A stretch of DNA of 64,000 bases. Source: Flectonema sp. DT1601 (Eukaryota > Euglenozoa > Diplonemea > Diplonemida > Diplonemidae). Every line of letters begins with the position of its first letter. Position 1 is the stretch's first letter. A program made the position numbers and the translations under genes. Of the stretch, positions 43,426 to 54,306 are shown in pieces. The notes below the pieces were generated by a model. That model was not told the origin of the DNA and made no database searches. It saw only the letters and a program-made list of their open reading frames with translations. The stretch lies in NCBI GenBank assembly GCA_964019425.1, contig OZ025792.1, forward strand, positions 186,001 through 250,000, written 5' to 3'.

Positions 43426-46091
43426 GAGGTATATTTGACTGAAGAATGAGAAACATAATACTGCTGTTATTCTATAGCTTAGCTGTTCACGTGAGCGCGG
43501 GGTTCTTCTTTTTTTTTTTTTTGGCTCAAATGTGGCGTGAAAACATTAATAATAACTAATCCACAGAAGTGTTTTCCCTTTAAAAAAAAAAAAAAAGTTT
43601 TTTTTCTTCTTTTTTTTTACCGACGTAGTCGGAGAAGAAAACCATTCAGATTGAAAAGCCGATAAAAGGCTGAAATCTGAATGGTTGTTTTTCTTCTTTC
43701 TTTTTTTCTTTTTTCCATTATTTGTACAGTTCACAGACGACATCTTAACTTTCTTGCGCTACCAAGTTCAGATGCTCTAGTCGCATGTCAGACTCCCCCC
43801 AGTAGTGCCGATAAGCACACCAAATTAATGGCGAAAAGAGTTGTCTGAGAACATTCGTGCCTAAGTGGGAAAAAAAAAGTGAGCAGAACAAAAATTAGGA
43901 GAGAAGAAGGGACATAAACAACAAAATAAAAGTAACTGTTTTTTTTTTCTTTTTTTTTTTTTTCTTTCATTTTTTTTCTTTTCTTTTTTTTTTTTTTTTT
44001 TTTGAAGACTCGCAAATTAAACGCCGGGATGCCGACAATGGCACACAAGTGTTATTGATGTGGTACACGCAACCGCCTCATACAAAAAAAAAAAAAAAAA
44101 AAAAAAGGGCAATACAAAAACAATGTGTGTTGTAAGCAGTATTTCTGTTTTATTAGCTACAACAACATACGTACTGTGGGCAACGTAGTGTCACAAGATG
44201 GTATGCCGACATGTTTACAACTACAATTAGTTCACGATACATGACACCCATCATGTGGGGGAAAAAGAAATGCAGAAAAAGTTGGACATTCCTGCACAAC
44301 ACATCTTTACATACTGAAGTGAGTGAAAAAAAAAAAAAAAAAAAATGAATTGTGGTGCACATGCTTAAACCACTTTCGATAGTTTAAAGGCATATTAAAT
44401 TTTACTTGTAATACAGCGCATGAACTTTTTTTTTTTTAATTTTAAAAAAAAAGGAAAAATAATCATTGAATGCACTTTATATAAAAATAAAAAAACCCAC
44501 TGGGGGAAAGAATGCAAATTTCGAATCTCGAAGTGAACAACAAAGTGGATAGCGGTTCGACAAATTGATGAGTTATGCAGCCTATGACAGACCCCAAAGA
44601 GAACGCTAACAGAGTCAGACAGCAAAAAAAAAACAACAAAAGAAAAGAAAAACAAAAAAAAGGAAGATAGTGTTTTGTTCGCACGCAGAACGTTGTAACA
44701 GAAATCAGCTCCCTTTTTTAAGAATTTTTTTTAAAAAAAAAATCGAATCCTTTGAAATCACCTCGATGGGCCAGAAATCCGAAAAAACCAAACGACCTCT
44801 ACTATAAGAAGTTAGAGAGCGAAATATCGCACTCTAAGAAACAGCAAATTTAAAAAAAAAAAAAAAAAAAAAAACGTATCAACCTTATTTCTGTCTCTAC
44901 CTCGATTTCTCCACTTTTTTTTTTTTTTTAATCTACCGTCCGAGGCTGATGTCACTCAATCATCATCTCAGCCAGATAACACGCACAGTTTAAATTTGAT
45001 TATTTGTTTCGGGTGGTTACGAAAAACGTTGAATCACTTATGAATGATGCACCTTAGTAGGCTTACACACAAAAAAAAAAGAAAAGGCACTCGTTTAAAC
45101 TGCTGTTCATGTTTCCTGATCAAAGCATACCTCATGCGGCGCAAACCTTGGCAAATGTAAAAAAAAAAAAAACGTGAGACAAAGTCTTTTAACTATTTAC
45201 TGTAGTAAGAAAACGATAAGAAGACGTAAGCTGCAACAATTTACTGCATTAGTACTATTATTTTTCCTTTCTAAGCTAAACACATAATAATACAGAGAAA
45301 AAATCAACACAACAATCTTTATTTTTTTTATGTTTTTTTTTTAATCTTTTTTATTCTTTATCTTGTTCTTTTATTTTTATCTTCTTGAAATTTTTCAGAA
45401 GTAATTAAAAAGAGATTCGAAATATTTTCTCACATGCGGAACGGAACACCAATTTCTATTTATACCACAAAAAAAGATTATTTTCTCCCTTTCTTTTTCT
45501 TCTTCTTGCTGAAGGTCAAGAAATCACTTCCCACTTAAAATACAAAAAAAAAAAAAAAAAAAAAGGAGTTGGGAATTTTTTTTTTTTTTTTTTTTTTTGT
45601 TAAAGGAACTTTATTTTCCCCCCGCACTTCATTAAATTGGGAAATAAATGAGAAATAATTAAAAAGCCCTTTATTTCTGCTTTATTTTGGAATTCCCCTT
45701 TAAAGGGGGTACAAGTATTAAGTTACCCCATTCGTCATATTGGGAATCCATCGCTTTGTGCGCGATTCCATTAATAATAGTAGTTTTTAATTATACCATG
45801 ACGGTATGAACAAGCTCATAGCATCTTATTATCAACGCTAAATGATTATTTCTCAATTTCATATATTGTTTTGTTTCGCGCACATGGATTGTTTTTCCAA
45901 TTTAAAAAAAAAAGAAAGAAAAAAAAAAAAAATTTAAAGAAAAAAAAATAATTAAAAAAAAGAAGAGAAAACAAAACAACACGTAATTCACCTACTAAGA
46001 TGAGTGTTGTAAGGTTTTTCTTTATTGCGGCACACAGGCAGTATCAAGATTTATACCTGACTTAGTAAATGACACCAAACAGATAAGAAGT
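43426..46091. other. 2.7-kb homopolymer-rich intergenic region
   Basis: Largest gene-free block of the window. It has many A or T runs of 12-24 nt (for example 43509-43522, 43940-43964, 43987-44003, 44083-44106, 44851-44874, 45543-45565 and 45577-45598), often a T run facing an A run. Around 43612-43690 a longer inverted repeat flanks AACCATTCAGATT / AATCTGAATGGTT, able to form a hairpin of more than 12 bp. No coding sequence, tRNA or rRNA recognised. Confidence 0.65.
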
Positions 46092-47868
46092 TTAGCCATA
46101 ATACATTACTCTAATAACTTGAATTACAGGGACTGAAATATCACCACCTGCAACATCACGTAACGACGCATCATAAACACACTTATCAAGAGAATTAACA
46201 AATAAGGGATCTTCACAAGAGGTACTTCCAATCATAGGCACAGTGTTTATTGATAACACATTAACACCGTTGGTCTCAATCCAATTTTGAGCTTCTGTAA
46301 GTATATCTTGAAGAACACCAGAGTCAGCATAGAAGTCTTTATAACTCAATGAACCAGTGGTAGTCTTAATATGAAGTGGGGTATGTACCGGTGTCAGTAA
46401 CTGTGGAACAGGTGACGGAACGCTCAGTCTATCTGGTGACAAACTTCCTTGAGGCTGCTTTTATTATATTTTTAACAAGTCCGATGAAAATCATCATTCA
46501 GTAAAAGAAAAGGTTACATACAGCATCAAATGATTTTCCATTCGGTTGAATCATTGTTGTCGGGTCAACATCGAACGTACGTTGACTCTTCGCATGACCA
46601 GCTAATATCTGCATGTTCTGCATCTTAATAACAAAAACTTTTCCATTTGTTTTATCGTTGCAGTAAACAGCAGCTCCTTCAGGGCTCTCAGGGGAACCAT
46701 CAGCGAATGTTGCACAGACTACACCTTTGTGCTTAAACCTTTAGGTTGAGTAATAGGTGAATTGATATAGTTCATTGATAAAGAAATAATAATAAACATA
46801 AAGACATACTTCATGAGGATTCCACATTCCGCAGAACACTCTTTTCCATTCCACATTGTCACCAGATTGTCGTTGGCAGATGCAATGAGAAACTCTCCGA
46901 ACATACTTAAGCATCTGATTGGTGTTGTGTGGGGATCCTCGCATTGGAATTTACACGGAACTACACCGCTCTTAACATCTAACATTTCTAAGTGTTCTTC
47001 GGCCACATCGTAAATGTGAACAGATCCCGCATCACCACCTGTGTTTTAGTTTTAGGAAAGTGGTTTAAACAAAAAAAAAAAAAAAAAAGATTTTCAACAT
47101 ACCCAAAAAAACACGTAAATTACTGGCACCTTTGTAACCAGCAATTGCTTTGACGTGTTTATCAGGGAGGTTATTGAATTCAATTTGATTATCAGCCATG
47201 GTGGCGTGATTCTCATTTCTGATTATAGTAATGATGGATGCTTGATCAGCAGTACACACGACGGCGACGTGACTGTCAGGGAAGAATTTAGACACCACTC
47301 CCTTCGGTACCTTCTTAGGCTTATTCATCGGATACTCACATCTCTGAATGCTTCCATCCCAGGCAGCTAGAGTACCATCAGATGCTGCACTGTATATAAA
47401 CGGAGCTGAGTTTGAGTCAGTTTCTAAGTCTACGATACTTGCAGCGTGACAACGACCTTTATTCTCTTCAGATAGAAGGACAGGCTTTTCTGAAGCATCG
47501 TCATCCTGTGAACCCAAATAGGTTATCTTCATTATAGTTCCATTATCAAGTCCTATAAAGAGCTTTTCTACACCACTTCGTTGGACGAATCTTCTGTTTT
47601 TTTATATTTTACGTTTAAAATAACTGAATGAAGTTACTTTATTTTTAATATGAAAGTAAACATACAGTGCACTGACTGGGTGTGGTGTCTCATGAGCCTC
47701 TACGTGTTTCCAAGTTGATTTTGAATAAATGTGAAGTTTCTTACCACCAATTATAACAAAGTTATCGGTCGCACAGAGAACATTACAACTGTGAGTTTGC
47801 TTGAAGGACTCAACTCCGGCAAAGGCATCCTTTCCCTTGTCTTTGTCTTTTCCTATTCCCATAACCAT
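46092..47868 (-). CDS. Five-exon protein with beta-propeller-like N-terminus, function unknown
   Basis: Exons 47666-47868, 47103-47593, 46810-47038, 46522-46738 and 46092-46454; phases close exactly to give about 500 aa. Introns are 64-72 nt, with GTATG donors throughout. The N-terminal ~330 residues have repeated short beta-type stretches resembling propeller blades (FVIIGGKKLHIYSKSTWKHV, IYSAASDGTLAAWDG, LIASANDNLVTMWNG). The C-terminal ~95 residues form a separate small domain (VLQDILTEAQNWIETNGVNV, ending VPVIQVIRVMYYG) after a Pro-rich linker. I do not recognise the family. The start is the first ATG (MVMGIGKDKDKGKD), 13 nt after an acceptor-like CAGTTCTTCACAG and downstream of a CGATTA hexamer repeat. 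Role unknown. Confidence 0.72.
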
Positions 47869-47883
47869 ATAATATAAAGATGC

Positions 47884-47895
47884 CTGTGAAGAACT
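47884..47895 (-). promoter_or_regulatory. Putative trans-splice acceptor of the five-exon gene
   Basis: AGTTCTTCACAG on the minus strand, 13 nt before the ATG. A run of five CGATTA-type hexamers and a T-rich/A-rich stretch lie directly upstream (about 47908-47957). Confidence 0.35.
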
Positions 47896-48811
47896 GGCTT
47901 GAAGCTTTAATAATCGTAATCGTAATCGTAATCGTAATCGTTTTTTTTTTTTTTTTTCTTTCTTTTCCTTTTGTATACCCATAAAGTTTACCCAAAAAAA
48001 TAAACGCTTATTTATCTGATCAACGTCGTAAAAATAAAATAAAATATAAATTAAATATAAATAAATAATAATTATTTATTTTATTTACTTATCGAAGTCA
48101 GGGGAAGCCAAAAAATGCAACCATGAGACTCTCACATGCGAGACGTGGAGCGATCAGAAGAACATGACTACCCAAACCCGCGGCACGAAATAAAGGTCCG
48201 AGACAAAGAGAGAGGAAACAAAAATAACTCCATCAGTAAAACAGGTAAGCAGTCAACTGAAGGAGTCAATGTAAATGGAATACGTGGTTGAGTAAGCATG
48301 ATAGGGGTTGGAAGGGAAAAAGAGAAAGAAAAAAAAATATATATACAACGAAAAAATTCGAAAATTGCTAATCTCGTCGTTCGGACATTACCCGCCTACA
48401 AACGTAATAATACCAATATGACTGTGAACGGAGTACGAGAGAGAGTTGATGCTACAAGAAATGGTACGGTTTATACCGTCTCAAAAAATACAATACTATT
48501 TCAAAGAGACGTTAGTACATTCTTTTCAAGTCCTCTATATTTGCTTGATTAATACTCGATTCTTCGGATAGGACTCTTCGAGATTTAAAGAAAGAACAAA
48601 ATAAATGAAAATTAGATCTTCGTACCTGCTGTAGTCAGCTGTTGTTGACAAGCGGGTTTAAAGGAAAACAAATATCGAAAAAGGAGCGTTATGATTTAGT
48701 GAGAGGGAGAGTAAGTGGATCGTGTTTTCTTTTTTTTTCAAGCTAATCGTCCTTCTCGTGGAAACAGAGATGGATAAATATGAGAGCGGTTTGGCATTAC
48801 CAATTATTTGA
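47896..48811. other. Intergenic, no gene seen
   Basis: About 0.9 kb. Besides the hexamer repeat it contains only short frames; an 84-codon plus-strand frame at 48298-48552 has no family likeness. The right part is the 3' flank of the RING/B-box gene. Confidence 0.5.
47908..47940. repeat. Hexanucleotide microsatellite (TAATCG)n
   Basis: About five perfect copies of TAATCG on the plus strand, ending in a T run of 17. It lies in the leader region of the five-exon gene. Confidence 0.9.
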
Positions 48812-51328
48812 TTATTCCTCTGCAGGTGGTTCTTCCTCCGCTGGTTTCTCTTCGGCGTTCTCTTCTGTTGGTGCTTCAGCGGCGTCTTCAGTTGGGGGGG
48901 TTCCCTCTGCTGGGCTGTCGCCTTCTTCGGCTGGTTTTTCTTCGTCAGCCTTTTCACCACCTTCTTCTTCCTTTGGTGTTTCTCCTTCTGCTGTTTCCTC
49001 TTGTTTTACTTCTTCTGGCTTCGTCTCTTCAGCTTTCTGAATCCAAACAACTCCAAACTTTCCTTGAATGTCACATATCTTTGTATCTGATTCGGCTTCA
49101 CTGTTTTATTAGTTTTTGTGAGAAATCGTTACGGACATCCTGAGATCAAAACAAAACACGACAAGTAAACCATACGATGTAATAGCAGTCCTGTCAGCTT
49201 TACAGATAATAAATTCTGACGGTAACTTATACTCTTGATTAGACTCTGTTTGATTGCTTATTTTGTTGGTGTTCTGTGAAAGAAGATAATAACAATAATA
49301 AAACGTACCTTTATGAGCATCTGGAATAGCAACTTCACCTTCAGAAATAGCAGTGCGGATGTCAGCTGCGGTTGCCTCAGGTTCAAGGCGTACTATCTGT
49401 ACACGAATCGGGCATCCCACAATACAGATTGCAGCAGCGATCTTCCCGTCTTCTTGGGCAGCATTGAGAGCGCTGTTATGATCAGCTAATCCTGCTAGTG
49501 AGGTGTCTTGAACAACAGTTGCTGCTTCCCATTCTTCTTCAGTGTGTTCAGCTTCTAGCCACTGCGACTTTGTTAGTTGTGATTCTTCAAAAAGACGCTT
49601 CTCTTCAATTTTTAAAACTTCACCTTCGTTAGCAGTTCCACAAGCAGAGCAGAAGTCCTGCTGTTCATTGGAGATAGCTTTCGCAGACCCTGCGATGTCA
49701 TCCGTCATTTTAACAACAGCAGCATCGTAGTCAGCTGTGAAATCTTTTCTTTCAATTGCTTTGATGATGAATAAAGATAATTCTGAAAGGTATTTGCGAC
49801 TTTCTTCTTCAGAAGTTTCGATAACACTTCTGGAAGTACACTTTAGTTCGATCGTAGAGTCACCCCAAGTGATGGACGATATTATTTTCTTTACTGTTTT
49901 GTCTTCACCTTCAATTGACTCATCCATCTTTGGTTCACAATATTCACTATCAAGTTGAGTAACTTCAATTACTTCTTCTTCTTGAATAATCCAATCTTTA
50001 ACAGTAGTTGTAAAGGCAAAGTCACCATAAGACTGTTCACCACTTCTTTGTAAGATTATTCCTTCAGTACCTTCTGTGCTCCAGTCTTCAGTAATATTTA
50101 AAGAACTATTTTGGTATGAGATTTCTTCCTTTACATCTTCTCCTTCTTTCCATACAACAGAGTTTCCTACTGCTGCTGGTAACTGTTTTATGGCTGCTTC
50201 CGCTACATCTTTATCGATTGTTTCTTCCTCTTTTCCTTTCTGTTCTTCAGTACAGAGTTGTTGAATGTCATTACCGAGTTGCTTTTGATAAGCCCATCTT
50301 GTTGATGTTTCTTTTAGAGTGTAGACAGTTGGAAATTGGTCTGAATCTGGTTTCAGTGACTCGAGTAGAGAGTGTGAGAATCCTGACTTTTCTTTGACTG
50401 TGAACCCAGGGATACCTTCCCAACGACCGGTTGCTGAGGAAATGAAATTATTACCGTCCTTCACGATGTCTGAAAATCTTCCTTCAAACTGTTGTTTCAG
50501 TGCTGGCAGGTCACTGAATTCAACTTTTCCTTGTGAACTGTCAGAAGTACTTCTTTTAATGTCGAGTTCTAGCTTATTTAGAACTGCAACACCGCTGACT
50601 AATTCTCTGCGAGCATCTTTGAAAGCCTTCAGTTGTGATTGTTTATGCTTTCTTGCTAGATCAAGTTGCTCTTGTCTTTGGGTGTTCACGGCTCCAATAG
50701 TTTCAGTGGTTGCAGTGGCGATGGTTTCCTTCTTTGTTTTGACAGTTTCTCGTGTGGCGGTGACGCAGTTGTCAATATTTTTAATCGACCCTTTGATCTT
50801 CTCGACACTTGTCTTCGCTGATTCTTCCCATTTCTTAAACTCGTCAGGTACAGTTGATAAGAATGTTGCTGCTGTGTGATCTTTTGTTTTACCTCTGTGA
50901 GTCTTTATATTACAAGACGTACATAGCCTGTTACACTTCTCATCACACTGGACACAAACGATAACTGACTCGTTCTGACGGCATCGTTCGCAGTACTCGA
51001 ATGGTCGCTTTTCTTGACCTTTCAAAACAGAAATAACGCTGTTGGTCTTGTAATCTGCTACTAAGTTTCCTGCTACTGGCTTCCCTTCTTCGAAGTGTAA
51101 GATTGAATTCATGTCAATCTTAAAGTCACATTCAAAACATTCAAAAGTTTTTTTGTCTCCGAGACAGTCGCTGGTGTCTTTTATCATTCCTTCTGCACAC
51201 CCTCTGCAGAACTGATGTGCGCATGGTGTTCGTACCGGATCATTCATCACATCTAAACACTTGTGGCAGGTAATCAGGTCAGCTACGTATCGGCTCTCGT
51301 CAGCTGGTGCCAGAGCGACTTCAGTCAT
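48812..51328 (-). CDS. RING / B-box (TRIM-like) protein with acidic tail
   Basis: Three exons: 49309-51328, 49176-49245 (70 nt) and 48812-49100; phases 1 and 2 close exactly, giving about 792 aa. N-terminal RING: CHKCLD, then CAHQFCRGC and CFEC, with eight metal ligands in the C3HC4 style (about residues 21-71). A B-box follows (CERCRQNESVIVCVQC, then CTSCNIKTHRGKTKDH). Next is a coiled-coil-like stretch (~170-260). The long C-terminal part, rich in Glu and Trp, has no known domain. The last exon is an extreme Glu/Pro/Ala tail ending PAEEEPPAEE. A ubiquitin E3 ligase role follows from the RING/B-box layout; the substrate is unknown. The small middle exon is supported because only its inclusion puts the acidic exon in frame. 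Confidence 0.83.
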
Positions 51329-51715
51329 TTTGTGTTCTTGTGTCGTAGAAGTATTGGTCTGTAAACTTACTAAAGGTAATATTTATAATCCCACAACCAC
51401 ACACTCTAAACTACACAAGAGCAGGTACACAACATGTATTTCACAAGATAGTACCTGAGAGATGAAATAATGTTTTCCCTCTCAGACTATCGTAGTCAAC
51501 ACAGTCGGGTATTTCCCGCAACAGTTAACTTGATTGTCATCTATTGATGATCTGCTCAACAATCTGGTGGGGTTCTTGACGGGTTTATAACCTCGTAGAC
51601 TACATAAAGATACAGGTGAACAGACTGCGCTCATGATCACCTACCGAAGCATTGTAAGAAAACTCTTTTTCAACTCAACTCACGAAATTGTTTCTGCGCA
51701 TCTTCATTGGTAGCT
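51329..51715. other. Intergenic, no gene seen
   Basis: Spacer between the RING/B-box start and the stop codon of the RsfS-family gene. It includes an acceptor-like AGTTTACAG about 31 nt upstream of the RING/B-box ATG. Nothing else recognised. Confidence 0.5.
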
Positions 51716-53389
51716 CTATACGTCGTACCAACCCGGCCCGAAGTAGGTATCACGTGGCTTTCCTTTATAATTCTCAGGGTGAGGTGCGATACTTAGTTGA
51801 GGAGGTTGCGTGTTTTCAGGCCAGGTGCGAATTCCATCGGGAAAGATTACCCTCTGTGTGTGTGTTTTGAACGTTGCTACATTTCTGAAGAAAGGCTAAC
51901 CAATTGCACCTAATACATACCCTCCGACGATAGTCGTGCGCTAACTCAACGTAGTCATAGTAACCGAATTTACGAATTCGGGCCTCTCTTCGGCTGTTTG
52001 GATTTATCATAAATATTAATAAGTTATTAAACAATAGCATATTGTATTCATGTGTTGTGTAAAGAGAATAACTTCATACGTGTCATACTCTGCCCACTCT
52101 TTGTCTTTTTGAATTCGAGTCTCAGGACTTTCCACATGAACATTAGTTGTCCAGTCTGTGTTATATTTAAAAACTTCTATAAAAGCATCGAGCTCTGCGT
52201 CATTGACTGCGGGAGGTTCGGAACGAGTCATCTGGTAGTTTGCTTCGTACACTCCAGCTTCGTCAACTGCTGCATCGTGTACGGCCGCATCTTCGTAGCC
52301 ATGGTGACTTGTAGATGCTTTAGAGTACTCGACTCTTGTTTGGTATGCAAATGCCCGAATCCTTTCTCGTAAGTCAGGAGTCATGTTTTCAAAGTCTTCG
52401 GGGCTTTGAAGTTCCGGAAAAACATTTCCGGTGTCATAACGTCTTTCAACATCTTGATTTGTTACAACGTATTCTGGTTTCAGAACGTCTAATCGTTCCC
52501 AACCGTATGATCTTTCTGCGGCGTATATTGATTCCCAGTCATTACGTGGAGCACAAGGTGAGTCTGGAGTCCAGTAATCCCACGCTCTGATCCAACCCTT
52601 AGCTGCAAGCATGTCTTCTTGAAAACGACCTGCATGCTCGGTTACCTGCAGTGCTGTCTTTCTTTCAAGCATCTTCCAATCACGTCTGTCAGGGTGAGCT
52701 ATGTCTACTATAATTTTACCACAAGGCATAATAATACGCCATTCAATTGGGTCTTTGTATTCGTCTACTTCAAGTCCTGATTTTGCCCATTCTGAAGGTA
52801 TTAAACCCTTCTTTCCTTTATCAGCTACACTATGAGCTATCGTAGCCAAATGACGAGCAGTCTTACCAGAGCAGTAGATAATCATATCTACCTTTCGTTG
52901 ACGTGGTCCTGGAGGTGCCCAAACGTATTCGACCAAATCCGGGAAGTACGTGTACTTCTGAGAGCAATCAACTACTACTATGTCTGTAGCTTTAGCCTCT
53001 TCCAATGCATCTACTATAATTTGAACAAATAAATTGGTGTTCGGATCCGGCAAATTCGCATCTAGTATGAAAGACTTCCTACCAAACTCATCAGAAGGAG
53101 AAGCTTGACCTTTTTGAATTACTTTTTCCCAGGCATTTGGGAGATTCTCAACAGGATAGTCGTCGGGATCATATTCGTGAGGTTTTAATTTAATGTGGAC
53201 TTCGTCATTTGTTCGATCTTCTCTGATCTGTAGTGGTTCCACTGATGAAAGCCCAGTTGTTTTTACTTTCTTGATTTTAGTCTCCTCTGAATTGATTGTA
53301 TCCCACTTCGGGTGTTTAAGAAAGAACGACAACTTATTAGGTATAGCATATCTCTTCTGGACCGCTGTGACGCGACCAAAAACCCCCAT
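51716..53389 (-). CDS. Iojap/RsfS-family (MALSU1-like) ribosome factor with long extensions
   Basis: Three exons, 52080-53389, 51921-51993 and 51716-51853 (introns 86 and 67 nt, both with GTATG donors), 506 aa. Residues ~115-250 match the RsfS/Iojap fold: IIVDALEEAKATDIVVVDCS, then DMIIYCSGKTARHLATIAHS and EWRIIMPCGKIIVDIAHPDRRDWKMLERKTA. Bacterial RsfS and mitochondrial MALSU1 bind uL14 on the large subunit and act in its assembly or silencing. The N-terminus (MGVFGRVTAVQKRYAIPNKL) is compatible with a mitochondrial presequence. The family core is ~110 aa, so most of this protein is lineage-specific extension, including the C-terminal exons ending YFGPGWYDV. The start is supported by an acceptor-like TTTTTCCATTTCAG. 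Mitochondrial location is inferred. Confidence 0.82.
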
Positions 53390-54306
53390 TTTTTGGTTCT
53401 TGTGATCTGAAATGGAAAAACTAATTTGTTAAATACGATTAAAAATACAAAAATAGAAATGATCGTAGATAAAACAAGAAAAGAAAAAAAAATGAAATAA
53501 ACTAATATGGCAAGATTATAACTATATAAAAGCAAAGAATAATAAATTGAAAACACTAGGGGTGGGGGTGTCTTGACACTGTAAGGGATAGAGTTTTATA
53601 TATTCTCTTCTGTTGTTGTTTTTTTATATTTTATTATTCATTCTTTTTTTTTCTTTTCTAAAATAACTTAAGGACAATTATCGAACCTGTCCACTACACC
53701 ATGCCGCATCGATACAAAACATGGAGCCTTTTTCACGCTTGTGGCGTCGTTAAGAACGTTAGGGAAGCAGTGCATCCATACCCAATCAAGATTGGTATGT
53801 ATTTCCTCTATGTCAGTGAGAGTGTAGGCTTCTTCTATGTGCGCAACGACTGCTTCTCGTGTTGCTGTGTTTAAGGTCAAGGTGTCGTTGATGTAGTTGA
53901 TGTAGTTGAGGTATTGCCTGCCATAATGGGAGTTCATGTAATTTCATTATCAGCTTCATAAGTTCCGGTTGGCGTTCTGTCGAGAAGAACTTGTGGAGGT
54001 TTTCAACCATCTCTCCTTCTTCAAGAGTTGCTGTTGGGTTGCACAATTGGGTACTACGAGACTGTTGAATAGGTGAAAACGGCTCGCTACAGAAATTGCA
54101 ATTCGTGAGACCCTGAGAGGGAATCTTGATCAGATGGTGGTGACCCGTTCGGAGGCGCAATTAAAAGGTGCACTTCATCAGACCGCTTCAGGTGTGATGG
54201 AAGCGTCGAATTCTACCCTCCGAGGGTTGACCAAATACTCTGAAATAAAACAAAGGGAACAACGCACACACTAAAAACAACACTTATGTAATTTATGTGA
54301 TTTATG
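53390..54306. other. Intergenic with overlapping short frames, possible gene remnant
   Basis: A minus-strand 89-codon frame (53668-53937; MNSHYGRQYLNYINYINDT) overlaps the end of another frame (53813-54160; includes MVENLHKFFSTERQPELMKL). Both have protein-like composition, and they would read as one protein if the frame shifted near 53940. An acceptor-like TTTTATTTCAG lies at about 54243. I cannot find an intron that joins them. Either a degraded gene or an unresolved small gene; no family recognised. Confidence 0.35.

Noticed and set aside
48298-48552. 84-codon plus-strand ORF
   Set aside because: Opposite strand to all genes, compositionally biased start and no family likeness.
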